From Mycobacteroides salmoniphilum (GTDB taxonomy: Bacteria > Actinomycetota > Actinomycetes > Mycobacteriales > Mycobacteriaceae), in the NCBI RefSeq assembly GCF_004924335.1, contig NZ_CP024633.1:1-64000 (forward strand): DNA of 64,000 bases, read 5' to 3'. The translations under genes were made by a program, and so were the position numbers. Each line of letters opens with the position of its first letter. Position 1 is the stretch's first letter. Shown piece after piece: positions 11,024 through 19,191 of the stretch. Under the pieces are notes generated by a model. The model made no database searches and was not told where the DNA came from. It saw nothing but the letters and a program-made list of their open reading frames with translations.

Positions 11024-12568
11024 ATGGGGGATCCGACGCGGGCACAGATTGAACAATGGCGAACCGACCAGCTCGGCGCGGCAGCGAAGAACTGGGGTGA
11101 GGTTGCCGATCACGTCGAATTCGTGCTGAACGCGGCGAAGGAGGCGATAAAATCTCCCATCGGAAAGGGGCAATTCCTAGACAAGTTCAAGGAATCGGCC
11201 GAGGCGGTCATCGCGAGAACCCCTCACCAAATCGAGAGACTCCGAGCCGCTAAGACGGCAGCCGAAACGTCCCAGACGGACTTGAAGGACGCCAAGAGCG
11301 CGGCTGTGTCAGCGATCAACGATGCAGAGGGCGACGATTTCACCGTCAACCAGGACCTCTCACTCACGGATAGGAAGACGAACGCGTCCTTTGTGGACCG
11401 AGCGTTTCGGAAGATCACAAAATTCGTGCACGAGGGCATCATTCGACTTCGCGCAAGGGCACTCGTGGGTGTCGACAACAGGATCGCTGCCGAGCTGCAC
11501 AAGATCGCTGAGGAGGTAAGCGCGTTCCGCGTTGGAGGAGCCGACGGGACCACAGTGCTTACTGGCGGGGCACTGCCGCCGGGGCAAAGCAGGAACCTTG
11601 GTCCGATCGCAGGCACTAATGCGCCCCCTATCTCGGGCATCAAGGGCACCGACCTGGGCGAGGTCATCGAAATCCCTGACGGCAAGGGCGGCAAGAAGCT
11701 GGTCGCGATCTTTGGTGACTCGTTTTCCGAAGATCGACTGGGGGGCAACCACTACAAGTCAGTTGCCGTCGAGGTCAAAGGGTTTGACGAACAAGGGAAG
11801 CCGATCTGGGGCGATGTCCTTACCGGTTACGACGGCGAGCAAGGGCGAGCCCCGCTTTTTCCGACGACCGGACTTCCTGGCGACGTGGCGAAGGGCCCGA
11901 ATACCTTGCCCGCGGGAAGCATTGTCATGAACAACGGGGATGTTTACACGATGGTGGCAGCCACAAAGGATTTGCACCCGGATGGTGGAACATGGTTCGC
12001 GAAGGCCAACGGTGATTTCTCTAACGGTTGGCCACCGATCGGCTCCAGCTACCAGACGGCGGAAGCTTCACCCATCTCACAGGTCAGCGGGTATCAGGCC
12101 AAAGACGGGACCACCTACATAGCGGCTAATGGGTTCGATCGGGGCCAAGGTGTGACCATGTACCGAGTGCCCGACGGAGTCGATGTCACAGATCGCAAGA
12201 ACTGGGAGCCATGGACGGGAAATGGATGGGGTAGTCGTGGGCAGATCACAACCCACGATGTCACCCAAGGACAGCGCTTCGGGGAGATAAGTATGCGTGA
12301 GGTTCAAGGCACACCGGTAATATCTGGATTTAATAGCACAACAGGCGATGTCGAAGTGCATGTTGGTGTTGGCGGTAACGACCCGACAAAAATATTCTCT
12401 AGCGCGCCGACCACGGTCATCAGTAGCGGCCAGCTTCCTCAACCGTATGGGGGGTATATTCTCCCTAATTCGACGCTAGATCGTCTACTTATTATGGGAA
12501 GCCAATGGGATACCACGACCAACGATACCTATCATTCGAGCGTAATTGAGGTTAACCCGAACCGGTAG
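11024..12568 (+). CDS. Helical N-terminus plus DUF4185 (GH183-like) domain: predicted type VII-exported arabinan hydrolase
   Basis: The 514-residue protein has two parts. Residues 1-170 are almost entirely alpha-helical, with Trp12 and Trp24 (NWGEVADH) and no signal peptide, like ESX/LXG targeting domains. From about residue 195 the sequence becomes beta-rich and shows the DUF4185 hallmarks GTDLG (208-212) and AIFGDSFS (228-235). DUF4185 proteins include endo-D-arabinanases (CAZy GH183) acting on mycobacterial arabinogalactan and lipoarabinomannan. I infer an exported enzyme acting on cell-wall arabinan of self or rival mycobacteria. The 3' third is noticeably more AT-rich than the surroundings, suggesting transfer of the catalytic module. 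The substrate is not proven. Confidence 0.75.
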   Translation: MGDPTRAQIEQWRTDQLGAAAKNWGEVADHVEFVLNAAKEAIKSPIGKGQFLDKFKESAEAVIARTPHQIERLRAAKTAAETSQTDLKDAKSAAVSAINDAEGDDFTVNQDLSLTDRKTNASFVDRAFRKITKFVHEGIIRLRARALVGVDNRIAAELHKIAEEVSAFRVGGADGTTVLTGGALPPGQSRNLGPIAGTNAPPISGIKGTDLGEVIEIPDGKGGKKLVAIFGDSFSEDRLGGNHYKSVAVEVKGFDEQGKPIWGDVLTGYDGEQGRAPLFPTTGLPGDVAKGPNTLPAGSIVMNNGDVYTMVAATKDLHPDGGTWFAKANGDFSNGWPPIGSSYQTAEASPISQVSGYQAKDGTTYIAANGFDRGQGVTMYRVPDGVDVTDRKNWEPWTGNGWGSRGQITTHDVTQGQRFGEISMREVQGTPVISGFNSTTGDVEVHVGVGGNDPTKIFSSAPTTVISSGQLPQPYGGYILPNSTLDRLLIMGSQWDTTTNDTYHSSVIEVNPNR

Positions 12569-12603
12569 AGGCGAAAGATACTGGGACAAAGGAAGTTACG
12601 GCG

Positions 12604-13122
12604 ATGCGAAAGAAGTCACTACCGGCGAGGGCCACAACAGCTTCGATGGCGGCGTTTCTCGCCGTTCTGTGTGCGTGTCACGCAAATGCTGAACCGCCCA
12701 GGTTTCCCGATATGAACAGCTATTCAGCGGCCAATGTTGACGAATATGTAATTCTGCTTCCCAATGTCGGCCGCGAACCAATTAGGGCGGTGTATTTTCT
12801 CACCCCGGACGGCCTCCACTGCGGTTTTCTCAGAGGATCGGCGGGTTGCACGGGCGATAATATTCCTGGAGTGTCTGAAAAAGACAAGAATCCGTATACC
12901 TATGTAAGTACCGGTTCCGGTATTGAGCCGACTGCGTCGACGCCGTACAAAAATGGCCAGATCCAAGGACATGAGCTGAAGACTCTGCCGCCATTGCACT
13001 CCATTACGGTCGAGGGAGCGATCTGCGGTGTTGACGATGCAGGCACGACTGCATGTAGGGGGTCGGACGGAGGCGGGTTCGTACTGTCCAAGTTGGGGTC
13101 AACGTGGTTCCCGAAGGTGTAA
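12604..13122 (+). CDS. Small exported protein, candidate immunity partner of the DUF4185 protein
   Basis: The 172-residue product starts at an ATG after AAAGGAAGTTACGGCG. Residues 1-29 form a Sec-type signal peptide (MRKKS basic start, hydrophobic core, cleavage likely after ANA). The mature part has four Cys residues in two pairs (HCGF/SAGCTG and AICGV/TTACRG) that probably form disulfides, and the block YFLTPDGLHCGF typical of a poorly described family of small exported mycobacterial proteins. It is 35 bases after the DUF4185 gene and shares its lower GC content. Immunity to the arabinanase is an inference from order and location only; an accessory cell-wall protein is equally possible. Confidence 0.6.
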   Translation: MRKKSLPARATTASMAAFLAVLCACHANAEPPRFPDMNSYSAANVDEYVILLPNVGREPIRAVYFLTPDGLHCGFLRGSAGCTGDNIPGVSEKDKNPYTYVSTGSGIEPTASTPYKNGQIQGHELKTLPPLHSITVEGAICGVDDAGTTACRGSDGGGFVLSKLGSTWFPKV

Positions 13123-13142
13123 CCGCTGTCACTCCTCACCCA

Positions 13143-13148
13143 TAGAGT
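13143..13148 (+). promoter_or_regulatory. -10 element (TAGAGT) of a likely leaderless transcript
   Basis: TAGAGT fits the mycobacterial SigA -10 pattern TANNNT and ends 6 bases before the ATG at 13155. No Shine-Dalgarno is present between them, the usual geometry of leaderless mycobacterial mRNAs. Confidence 0.5.
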
Positions 13149-13154
13149 GACCGC

Positions 13155-13727
13155 ATGGCCGTCGAGCGTCCCACCATCTACTTTGCCTCCCAACAAGACT
13201 GGGAAGCGTGGCTGGACGAGAATCACGAGGACTCCCCCGGCGTGTGGATCAAGATGGCCAAGAAGGCCAGCGGGATCCCCAGCGTCAATCACAAGGAAGC
13301 CCTCGAAGAGGCTCTCTGCTTCGGGTGGATCGACGGACAAGCCAAATCGCTTGACGAGACATACACCCTGCGCATGTTCACCCCGCGCCGTGCCCGTAGC
13401 ACCTGGTCGAAGATCAACGTCGGCCACATCGAACGGCTCACCAAGGAAGGCCGCGTCCGACCGGCCGGCGTACGAGAAGTGGACGCCGCCAAGGCAGACG
13501 GACGCTGGGACGCCGCCTACAGCTCGCAGGCAACCATCGAGGTTCCCGACGATTTCGCGCAGGCACTGCGGGCCCGGCCTGACGCGCAGAGGTTCTTCGA
13601 CTCCCTGACCAAAACGGCACGCTGGCCGTTCCTGTTTCGGCTTGCCACCATCAAGAAACCGGAGACTCGCACCCGGCGGATCGTCCAATACGTCGAGCTA
13701 CTGGCCGATGGAAAGACGTTGACCTAG
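13155..13727 (+). CDS. YdeI/OmpD-associated family protein
   Basis: The 190-residue cytoplasmic protein has the YdeI-family blocks: WEAWLDENHEDSPGVWIKMAKK at the N-terminus, the central EALCFGWIDGQAKSLDE, and FTPRRARSTWSKINVGHIERL. These regions are linked with bacteriocin or peptide tolerance in a few species, but the biochemical activity is not known. It begins 32 bases after the exported protein gene and has its own -10 element directly before the ATG, so it is probably transcribed independently of the type VII-like cassette. Confidence 0.8.
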   Translation: MAVERPTIYFASQQDWEAWLDENHEDSPGVWIKMAKKASGIPSVNHKEALEEALCFGWIDGQAKSLDETYTLRMFTPRRARSTWSKINVGHIERLTKEGRVRPAGVREVDAAKADGRWDAAYSSQATIEVPDDFAQALRARPDAQRFFDSLTKTARWPFLFRLATIKKPETRTRRIVQYVELLADGKTLT

Positions 13728-13734
13728 CGCGCCT

Positions 13735-14655
13735 TCACGCCTTGTGCGCAACGGAGACGATGTAGTCCGAATGCAGCGAGAAGAGCCGCATACCCACCGA
13801 ATTGAACTGCGCCCGCAACAACGGGTTGACGTGCTTCATATCCGGCTGGCGCAGTCGTTTGGCCAGGAATTTGGACAGTGGCGGATAGACATCGTCGGCA
13901 ATCGACCACGTCTCGGCGCGTGCAAAGCCGATGTCCAACAAAAGATCCCGATACCCCTGCACGTCGACGGCCCAGGGCACCGCGCTCGCCGGCGCGCCCT
14001 GCCAGCCCTTCCGCGCCACCTGGTTGCGTGCCAGCGCGGTGAGTGCGGTGCGCCGCGGGACAATATCGGCGGTCACCAACCGGCCCCCGGGCTTGAGCAC
14101 GCGCAGCGCCTCACGGAAGAAGTCGATGCGCGAGGGGAAGTGAAAGGCCGACTCGAGCGCGACCACTTTGGTGCAGGACTCGTTCGGGAACGGCAGATCG
14201 GTGGCGGAGGCCTTGACGTAGGAGACCGTCTTGGACAGACCTGCCTCGGCGACGCGACGGGTTGAGATGGCGATCTGTTCCTCGGCGATGTTGACCCCGG
14301 TGATCTTTTTCACCTTGAACTCGTTGGCCCACAAAATGTCCTGATCGCCGTACCCGCAGCCGCAATCGACCACCACGTCCGAGGAAGTAAACCCGGCGCT
14401 GGAGGCAACCAGGCGCGCGAGATCGCGGCTGGCCTCGTCGAGGGTTGTCGGGTGATCGCGCCAATAGCCAAAGTTGATGAAGAGCGATTCCTCGCCGAAC
14501 AAGTTCTGCGGGCCGACGATGTCGTAGACCATTCCGGTCTTGGGGCCGTCGGTGTTCGATACCGCGACGGCCGCCATGCGCCGCCACTCGTCTGCCCATC
14601 GGCGTAGCCGTTCGCCGGTTGATTCCTCGGTGAAATCGGAAGTCAGAGTGGTCAT
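13735..14655 (-). CDS. SAM-dependent methyltransferase (class I, C-methyl/O-methyltransferase type)
   Basis: The frame extends to 14775, but the ATG at 14655 (MTTLTSDFTEE) is preferred because GGAG lies 8 bases upstream. The 306-residue protein has motif I VVDCGCGYGDQD, the acidic post-I VNIAEEQIAIS, motif II around VVALESAFHF and RVLKPGGRLVTADIV. The N-terminal block YDIVGPQNLFGEESLFINFGYW is shared with natural-product and sterol-type methyltransferases such as the rebeccamycin and tocopherol groups. The substrate is unknown. It is convergent with the YdeI gene, with a 7-base gap between stops, and divergent from gyrA. Confidence 0.82.
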   Translation of the reverse strand: MTTLTSDFTEESTGERLRRWADEWRRMAAVAVSNTDGPKTGMVYDIVGPQNLFGEESLFINFGYWRDHPTTLDEASRDLARLVASSAGFTSSDVVVDCGCGYGDQDILWANEFKVKKITGVNIAEEQIAISTRRVAEAGLSKTVSYVKASATDLPFPNESCTKVVALESAFHFPSRIDFFREALRVLKPGGRLVTADIVPRRTALTALARNQVARKGWQGAPASAVPWAVDVQGYRDLLLDIGFARAETWSIADDVYPPLSKFLAKRLRQPDMKHVNPLLRAQFNSVGMRLFSLHSDYIVSVAHKA

Positions 14656-14853
14656 GGCTGGCAGCTCCATTCGGTTCTGGCCGCCCCGTTGCGGCCCATG
14701 CCTGCGTAACAAACAGTACCGGATACTTTGGATATCGGCATCTAAAGCCGCTGAGAACGACGCACGGGACTGCATCCGAGAAGCCGGCGTACAAAGTGAC
14801 TAGGCTGGTGGGGTTGCCCGGCCTTCTCCGGGCGCAGCATGAACGAGGAGCAC

Positions 14854-17367
14854 ATGACCGACACAACGCTGCCCCCCGGCGGTGATGACGCCGTCGACCG
14901 GATCGAACCGGTAGATATCCAGCAGGAGATGCAGCGCAGCTACATCGATTACGCCATGAGCGTCATCGTGGGCCGCGCCCTGCCAGAGGTGCGAGACGGC
15001 CTCAAGCCTGTGCACCGCCGCGTTCTCTACGCGATGTACGACTCCGGGTTCCGGCCCGACCGCAGCCACGCTAAGTCGGCGCGCTCGGTTGCCGAGACCA
15101 TGGGTAACTACCACCCGCACGGCGACTCGTCGATTTACGACACCTTGGTGCGTATGGCGCAGCCCTGGTCGCTGCGCTACCCGCTGGTGGACGGCCAGGG
15201 AAACTTCGGCTCACCGGGTAACGACCCTGCGGCCGCCATGCGTTACACCGAGGCCCGGCTCACCCCGCTGGCCATGGAGATGCTGCGTGAAATCGACGAG
15301 GAGACAGTCGATTTCAGCCCCAACTACGACGGCCGTGTCATGGAGCCGACCGTGCTGCCGAGCCGGTTCCCGAACCTGCTGGCCAACGGCTCAGGCGGTA
15401 TCGCCGTCGGTATGGCCACGAACATGCCCCCGCACAACCTGCGCGAGTTGGCCGAGGCGGTCTACTGGGCGCTGGACAACCACGAGGCCGACGAGGAGAC
15501 CACCCTCAAGGCGGTCTGCGAAAGGATCAGCGGTCCGGACTTTCCGACATCCGGATTGATCGTTGGCACACAAGGGATTCACGACGCATACACCACCGGG
15601 CGCGGTTCCATCCGCATGCGCGGTGTAGCCGAGATCGAGGAAGATTCCAAGGGCAGAACGTCTTTGGTGATCACCGAGTTGCCGTACCAGGTCAACCACG
15701 ACAACTTCATCACCTCGATCGCCGAGCAGGTGCGAGACGGAAAGATCGCCGGTATCTCGGCCATCGAAGACCAGAGCTCCGACCGTGTGGGCCTGCGAAT
15801 CGTGGTGGTGCTCAAGCGCGATGCCGTCGCCAAGGTGGTGCTGAACAACCTCTACAAGCACTCCCAGCTGCAGACCAGCTTCGGCGCCAACATGCTGTCG
15901 ATCGTCGACGGTGTGCCGCGCACGCTGCGTCTGGATCAGCTGATCCGGCACTACGTCAATCACCAGTTGGACGTTGTCATCCGGCGTACCCGCTACCGGT
16001 TGCGTAAGGCCAACGAGCGTGCGCACATCTTGCGCGGCTTGGTGAAAGCCCTTGACGCGCTTGATGAAGTGATCGCGTTGATCCGCGCCTCGCAGACTGT
16101 CGATATTGCCCGGCAGGGCCTGATCGAGCTGTTGGATGTCGACGAGATCCAGTCACAGGCCATTCTCGATATGCAGCTGCGTCGCCTGGCGGCCCTGGAG
16201 CGGCAGAGAATTGTCGAGGACCTCGCCAAGATCGAAGCCGAGATCGCCGACCTCGAGGACATTCTGGCCAAGCCGGAACGTCAGCGCGCCATCGTTCGAG
16301 ACGAACTGAGCGAACTCGTCGAGCGCTATGGCGACGACCGCCGCACCCGGATCATCGCCGCGGACGGCGATGTCGCCGACGAAGACCTCATCGCCCGCGA
16401 GGACGTCGTCGTCACCATCACCGAGACCGGGTACGCCAAGCGCACCAAGACCGACCTGTACCGCAGCCAGAAGCGCGGCGGTAAGGGCGTACAGGGCGCG
16501 GGCCTGAAGCAGGACGACATCGTCAAGCACTTCTTCGTGTGCTCGACGCATGACTGGATCCTGTTCTTCACCACCAAGGGCCGCGTCTACCGCGCCAAGG
16601 CGTACGACCTGCCCGAGGCCGCCCGCACCGCGCGCGGTCAGCACGTCGCCAACCTGCTGGCCTTCCAGCCGGAGGAGCGCATCGCGCAGGTCATCCAGAT
16701 CAAGAGCTACGAAGACGCCCCGTACCTCGTGCTCGCGACCAAGAACGGCCTGGTGAAGAAGTCCAAGCTCACCGACTTCGATTCCAATCGCAGCGGTGGC
16801 CTGGTGGCCGTCAACCTGCGTGATGGCGACGAACTCGTGGGTGCGGTGCTGTGCTCCTCCGAGGAGGACCTGCTGCTGGTTTCGGCGCACGGCCAGTCCA
16901 TCCGCTTCAGTGCCACCGACGACGCCCTTCGGCCCATGGGCCGCGCCACCTCGGGGGTGCAGGGCATGCGTTTCAACGGCGAGGACGACCTACTGTCGCT
17001 GAACGTCGTCAGAGAGGGCACCTACCTGCTGGTGGCGACCGCCGGCGGCTACTCCAAGCGGACGGCGATCGAGGAGTACCCGGTGCAGGGACGCGGCGGC
17101 AAGGGCGTGCTGACGGTTCAGTACGACCCGCGCCGAGGCAGCCTTGTGGGCGCACTGGTCGTGGACGAGGACGCCGAGCTGTACGCCATCACGTCGGGCG
17201 GCGGCGTCATCCGCACGACGGCGAAGTCGGTGCGTAAGGCCGGCCGTCAGACCAAGGGCGTGCGGTTGATGAACCTCGGCGAGGGCGACACCCTATTGGC
17301 AATCGCGCATAATGCCGATGAGGGTGATGCTGACTCCGACGACGACATCGTCGGCGCAAGCGAGTAA
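14854..17367 (+). CDS. gyrA: DNA gyrase subunit A
   Basis: Breakage-reunion subunit of DNA gyrase. The ATG at 14854 gives MTDTTLPP, the same start as in M. tuberculosis; the alternative ATG at 14839 is in frame but less likely. The product is 837 residues with no intein. The catalytic Tyr131 lies in [11 protein letters not shown]. The quinolone-resistance region reads [14 protein letters not shown], so residue 92 (M. tuberculosis 90, E. coli 83) is Ser and residue 96 is Asp. The C-terminal pinwheel carries the GyrA-box QKRGGKG and a second QGRGGKG. Its separation from gyrB means coordinate expression must rely on a separate promoter. Confidence 0.98.
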   Translation: MTDTTLPPGGDDAVDRIEPVDIQQEMQRSYIDYAMSVIVGRALPEVRDGLKPVHRRVLYAMYDSGFRPDRSHAKSARSVAETMGNYHPHGDSSIYDTLVRMAQPWSLRYPLVDGQGNFGSPGNDPAAAMRYTEARLTPLAMEMLREIDEETVDFSPNYDGRVMEPTVLPSRFPNLLANGSGGIAVGMATNMPPHNLRELAEAVYWALDNHEADEETTLKAVCERISGPDFPTSGLIVGTQGIHDAYTTGRGSIRMRGVAEIEEDSKGRTSLVITELPYQVNHDNFITSIAEQVRDGKIAGISAIEDQSSDRVGLRIVVVLKRDAVAKVVLNNLYKHSQLQTSFGANMLSIVDGVPRTLRLDQLIRHYVNHQLDVVIRRTRYRLRKANERAHILRGLVKALDALDEVIALIRASQTVDIARQGLIELLDVDEIQSQAILDMQLRRLAALERQRIVEDLAKIEAEIADLEDILAKPERQRAIVRDELSELVERYGDDRRTRIIAADGDVADEDLIAREDVVVTITETGYAKRTKTDLYRSQKRGGKGVQGAGLKQDDIVKHFFVCSTHDWILFFTTKGRVYRAKAYDLPEAARTARGQHVANLLAFQPEERIAQVIQIKSYEDAPYLVLATKNGLVKKSKLTDFDSNRSGGLVAVNLRDGDELVGAVLCSSEEDLLLVSAHGQSIRFSATDDALRPMGRATSGVQGMRFNGEDDLLSLNVVREGTYLLVATAGGYSKRTAIEEYPVQGRGGKGVLTVQYDPRRGSLVGALVVDEDAELYAITSGGGVIRTTAKSVRKAGRQTKGVRLMNLGEGDTLLAIAHNADEGDADSDDDIVGASE

Positions 17368-17377
17368 GGAGCTGTAG

Positions 17378-18304
17378 GTGAGTTCACCGAACGATCCGGG
17401 GGAGTCTGGCGCCAACGAACGCCCCGTGGACCAGGCGGACTTGCCTCCCTGGCAGCGGGCGGAGCGGCGGCGTGGCTCACACGCCGCCGCTACCGGTCCG
17501 CAGCGGGTCCCCAGCAGGGAGCCGCGGCCAGGTGGCGCACCGACGGAGATCATTCCGATCATCGACGACGCCACCGCACCGCCGACCGCACCGACATCGG
17601 CACCGCGACCCGCCAGTCGACCCTCCGCGGGCCTGGATGCCCGGCTCAACCGGTTCATCTCGGGGACCGCCGCCCCGGCCGGATTCAACACCCCACTGGA
17701 ACGGCCGGAACCGGAGCCCGAGCAGGAACCCGAGCCGTACGACGAGGTGCCGGAGCGTCCCGAAAGGCCGGAACGGCCCGAGCCGGCGCGTTCGGGCACC
17801 CCGTGGGGCGAGGCGAGCGCACAGGAGCCCGTGCGCGCCCCCAAGAACAACGACCTGCCCGACCTGTCGGGGCCGGTTCCCCGCCCACCACGCAGAAGTG
17901 AAGCGGCACAAAGTGGTTCAGCGGTAACGGTTGGTCCCGCACGCCGCGGCCCGCTGCGGGCGGCCATGCAGATCCGCCGTGTTGATCCGTGGGCGACCCT
18001 CAAGGTTTCGCTGGTGTTGTCGGTGGTGTTCTTCTTCGTCTGGATGATCGCCGTCGCGATGCTGTACCTGGTGCTCGGCGCGATGGGTGTGTGGTCGAAG
18101 CTCAACGAGAACGTGGGCGAACTCATCACCAACAGCGGCGGGGGCGAGTTGGTGTCCAGCGGCACCATCTTCGGCACCGCACTGCTCATCGGTTTGGTGA
18201 ACATCGTCCTGATGACCGCGGCCGCCACCATCGGCGCGTTCATCTACAACCTGACCACCGATCTCGTCGGCGGTATCGAGGTCACACTGGCCGATCGCGA
18301 CTAA
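17378..18304 (+). CDS. DUF3566 membrane protein (Rv0007-like)
   Basis: The 308-residue protein starts with GTG after AAGGAG, 10 bases beyond gyrA and probably cotranscribed. Residues 1-185 are a Pro/Arg/Glu-rich disordered cytoplasmic region with a run of Pro-Glu repeats (PEPEPEQEPEPYDEVPERPE region). The C-terminal 110 residues form the DUF3566 domain with two membrane helices, LVLSVVFFFVWMIAVAMLYLVLG and a second around LLIGLVNIVLMTAAATIGAF. The equivalent M. tuberculosis gene also follows gyrA. The function is unknown; a cell-envelope or division role is guessed from the neighbouring cwsA and crgA. Confidence 0.85.
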   Translation: MSSPNDPGESGANERPVDQADLPPWQRAERRRGSHAAATGPQRVPSREPRPGGAPTEIIPIIDDATAPPTAPTSAPRPASRPSAGLDARLNRFISGTAAPAGFNTPLERPEPEPEQEPEPYDEVPERPERPERPEPARSGTPWGEASAQEPVRAPKNNDLPDLSGPVPRPPRRSEAAQSGSAVTVGPARRGPLRAAMQIRRVDPWATLKVSLVLSVVFFFVWMIAVAMLYLVLGAMGVWSKLNENVGELITNSGGGELVSSGTIFGTALLIGLVNIVLMTAAATIGAFIYNLTTDLVGGIEVTLADRD

Positions 18305-18308
18305 CGGT

Positions 18309-18338
18309 TTGGGATGCACCCCTCCTGTGCGGTAATCT
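18309..18338 (+). promoter_or_regulatory. Promoter of tRNA-Ile
   Basis: TTGGGA (18309-18314) and TAATCT (18333-18338) are 18 bases apart and fit SigA -35/-10 hexamers. The -10 ends 14 bases before the tRNA, a sensible distance for a short 5' leader. Confidence 0.5.
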
Positions 18339-18352
18339 CTGCGTTCGGTCCA

Positions 18353-18429
18353 GGGGCTATAGCTCAGGTGGTTAGAGCGCTTCGCTGATAACGAAGAGGT
18401 CGGAGGTTCGAGTCCTCCTAGCCCCACCA
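18353..18429 (+). tRNA. tRNA-Ile (anticodon GAT)
   Basis: GGGGCTA pairs with TAGCCCC as a 7-bp acceptor stem. The anticodon stem CTTCG/CGAAG encloses the loop CTGATAA (anticodon GAT). The T-arm is GGAGG TTCGAGT CCTCC. The 3' CCA is encoded (18427-18429). Confidence 0.97.
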
Positions 18430-18451
18430 CACTCGTTGGGAGGTCCACCAC

Positions 18452-18565
18452 GTGAGAGTGCTGCTGCTGGTGCTCGCACTGCTGGGCGTGGCCTATGCGG
18501 CAGCCATCACCGTGGCGCGCAACAACATGGAAGTGTGGCACACAGCAGCAGGTGAGGGGCCTTAG
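18452..18565 (+). CDS. 37-residue membrane peptide (DLW-39-like)
   Basis: A GTG start at 18452 preceded by GGGAGG opens a 37-codon frame: a short basic start, one hydrophobic helix (LLLVLALLGVAYAAAIT) and a tail ending MEVWHTAAGEGP. Tiny one-helix proteins of the DLW-39 family occupy this position beside the gyrA-proximal tRNAs in actinobacteria, and the EVW here would match the DLW motif. The last 10 bases, including the TAG stop, are also the first 10 bases of tRNA-Ala, so the mRNA and tRNA sequences overlap. The function is unknown. Confidence 0.65.
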   Translation: MRVLLLVLALLGVAYAAAITVARNNMEVWHTAAGEGP

Positions 18566-18628
18566 CTCAGTTGGTAGAGCGCTACCTTTGCAAGGTAGAT
18601 GTCAGGAGTTCGATTCTCCTAGGCTCCA
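18556..18628 (+). tRNA. tRNA-Ala (anticodon TGC)
   Basis: The GGGGCCT acceptor pairs with AGGCTCC (one G-U). The anticodon stem CTACC/GGTAG encloses TTTGCAA (anticodon TGC). The T-arm is AGGAG TTCGATT CTCCT. No CCA is encoded. It overlaps the stop of the preceding small ORF by 10 bases. Confidence 0.97.
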
Positions 18629-18655
18629 CTCAAGTTTCCGTTCCGCGCGACCCGA

Positions 18656-19066
18656 TCAGCCGTACGGCTGAGGTTGCGGATCCACACTCGGCGCCAGGGT
18701 CGATGGCTCGGGCTGTCCCGAGCGGCGCAGCACGCTGAATGCGACGGCGCCCGCACCGAGTAGGCCAACGACCGCCAGCCCGGTCAAAGCGCGCGGCAGC
18801 TTGCGCTTGCGGGCACCGCTGACCACCTCCGGCAGGGCGTCCACCACATCGGCGACGGCGTCCTGTACCTCCGAAGACACCGCCTTGCCCCGACGCAGCA
18901 GCCTGCCCGCCACGCTGGTCGCCGATTTCGCCAGCCCGAAGCCGAGTCCGGCGGTACCGCGCGAGACGTCGATAGGGGCCAGCGCCGCCTCCTTGAGGCC
19001 ACGCACGAGACGCTCCCCGGAGGTCAGCTTCACGGCAGGTTCAGCGTTCTTGGTCAGCAGGCTCAT
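18656..19066 (-). CDS. cwsA: Cell wall synthesis protein CwsA
   Basis: The 136-residue protein corresponds to mycobacterial CwsA (Rv0008c), a small membrane protein that interacts with CrgA and Wag31 and affects peptidoglycan synthesis at poles and septum. The ATG at 19066 (MSLLTKNAEPAV) is chosen; an AAGGGA lies upstream. Family blocks seen are LTSGERLVRGLKEAALAPIDVSRGTAGLG near residue 14 and a single C-terminal membrane helix (ALTGLAVVGLLGAGAVAFSVL) followed by a Pro-rich tail. It lies between the tRNA pair and ppiA as in other mycobacteria. Confidence 0.87.
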   Translation of the reverse strand: MSLLTKNAEPAVKLTSGERLVRGLKEAALAPIDVSRGTAGLGFGLAKSATSVAGRLLRRGKAVSSEVQDAVADVVDALPEVVSGARKRKLPRALTGLAVVGLLGAGAVAFSVLRRSGQPEPSTLAPSVDPQPQPYG

Positions 19067-19191
19067 CGTCAGCGGGTCCCTTCGTCGGGCGGTGATCTCC
19101 AGAATGAGTGGTACTTCAGATTGCCACCTTTGCACCACCTATTGGGAAACATCCGCATGAATGTCTTTTCGGCGCGGATAAGGTGGTCGTC

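Noticed and set aside
12900..13688. 262-residue minus-strand frame opposite the exported protein and YdeI genes
   Set aside because: YdeI on the plus strand has clear family blocks; the opposing frame has none.
14854..17367. Intein in GyrA
   Set aside because: The product is a contiguous 837 residues of normal gyrase sequence; no splicing motifs interrupt the active-site region.
17293..18243. 316-residue minus-strand frame opposite the gyrA end and DUF3566 gene
   Set aside because: Opposes a conserved gene order and reads as Ser/Arg/Gly-rich low-complexity shadow.
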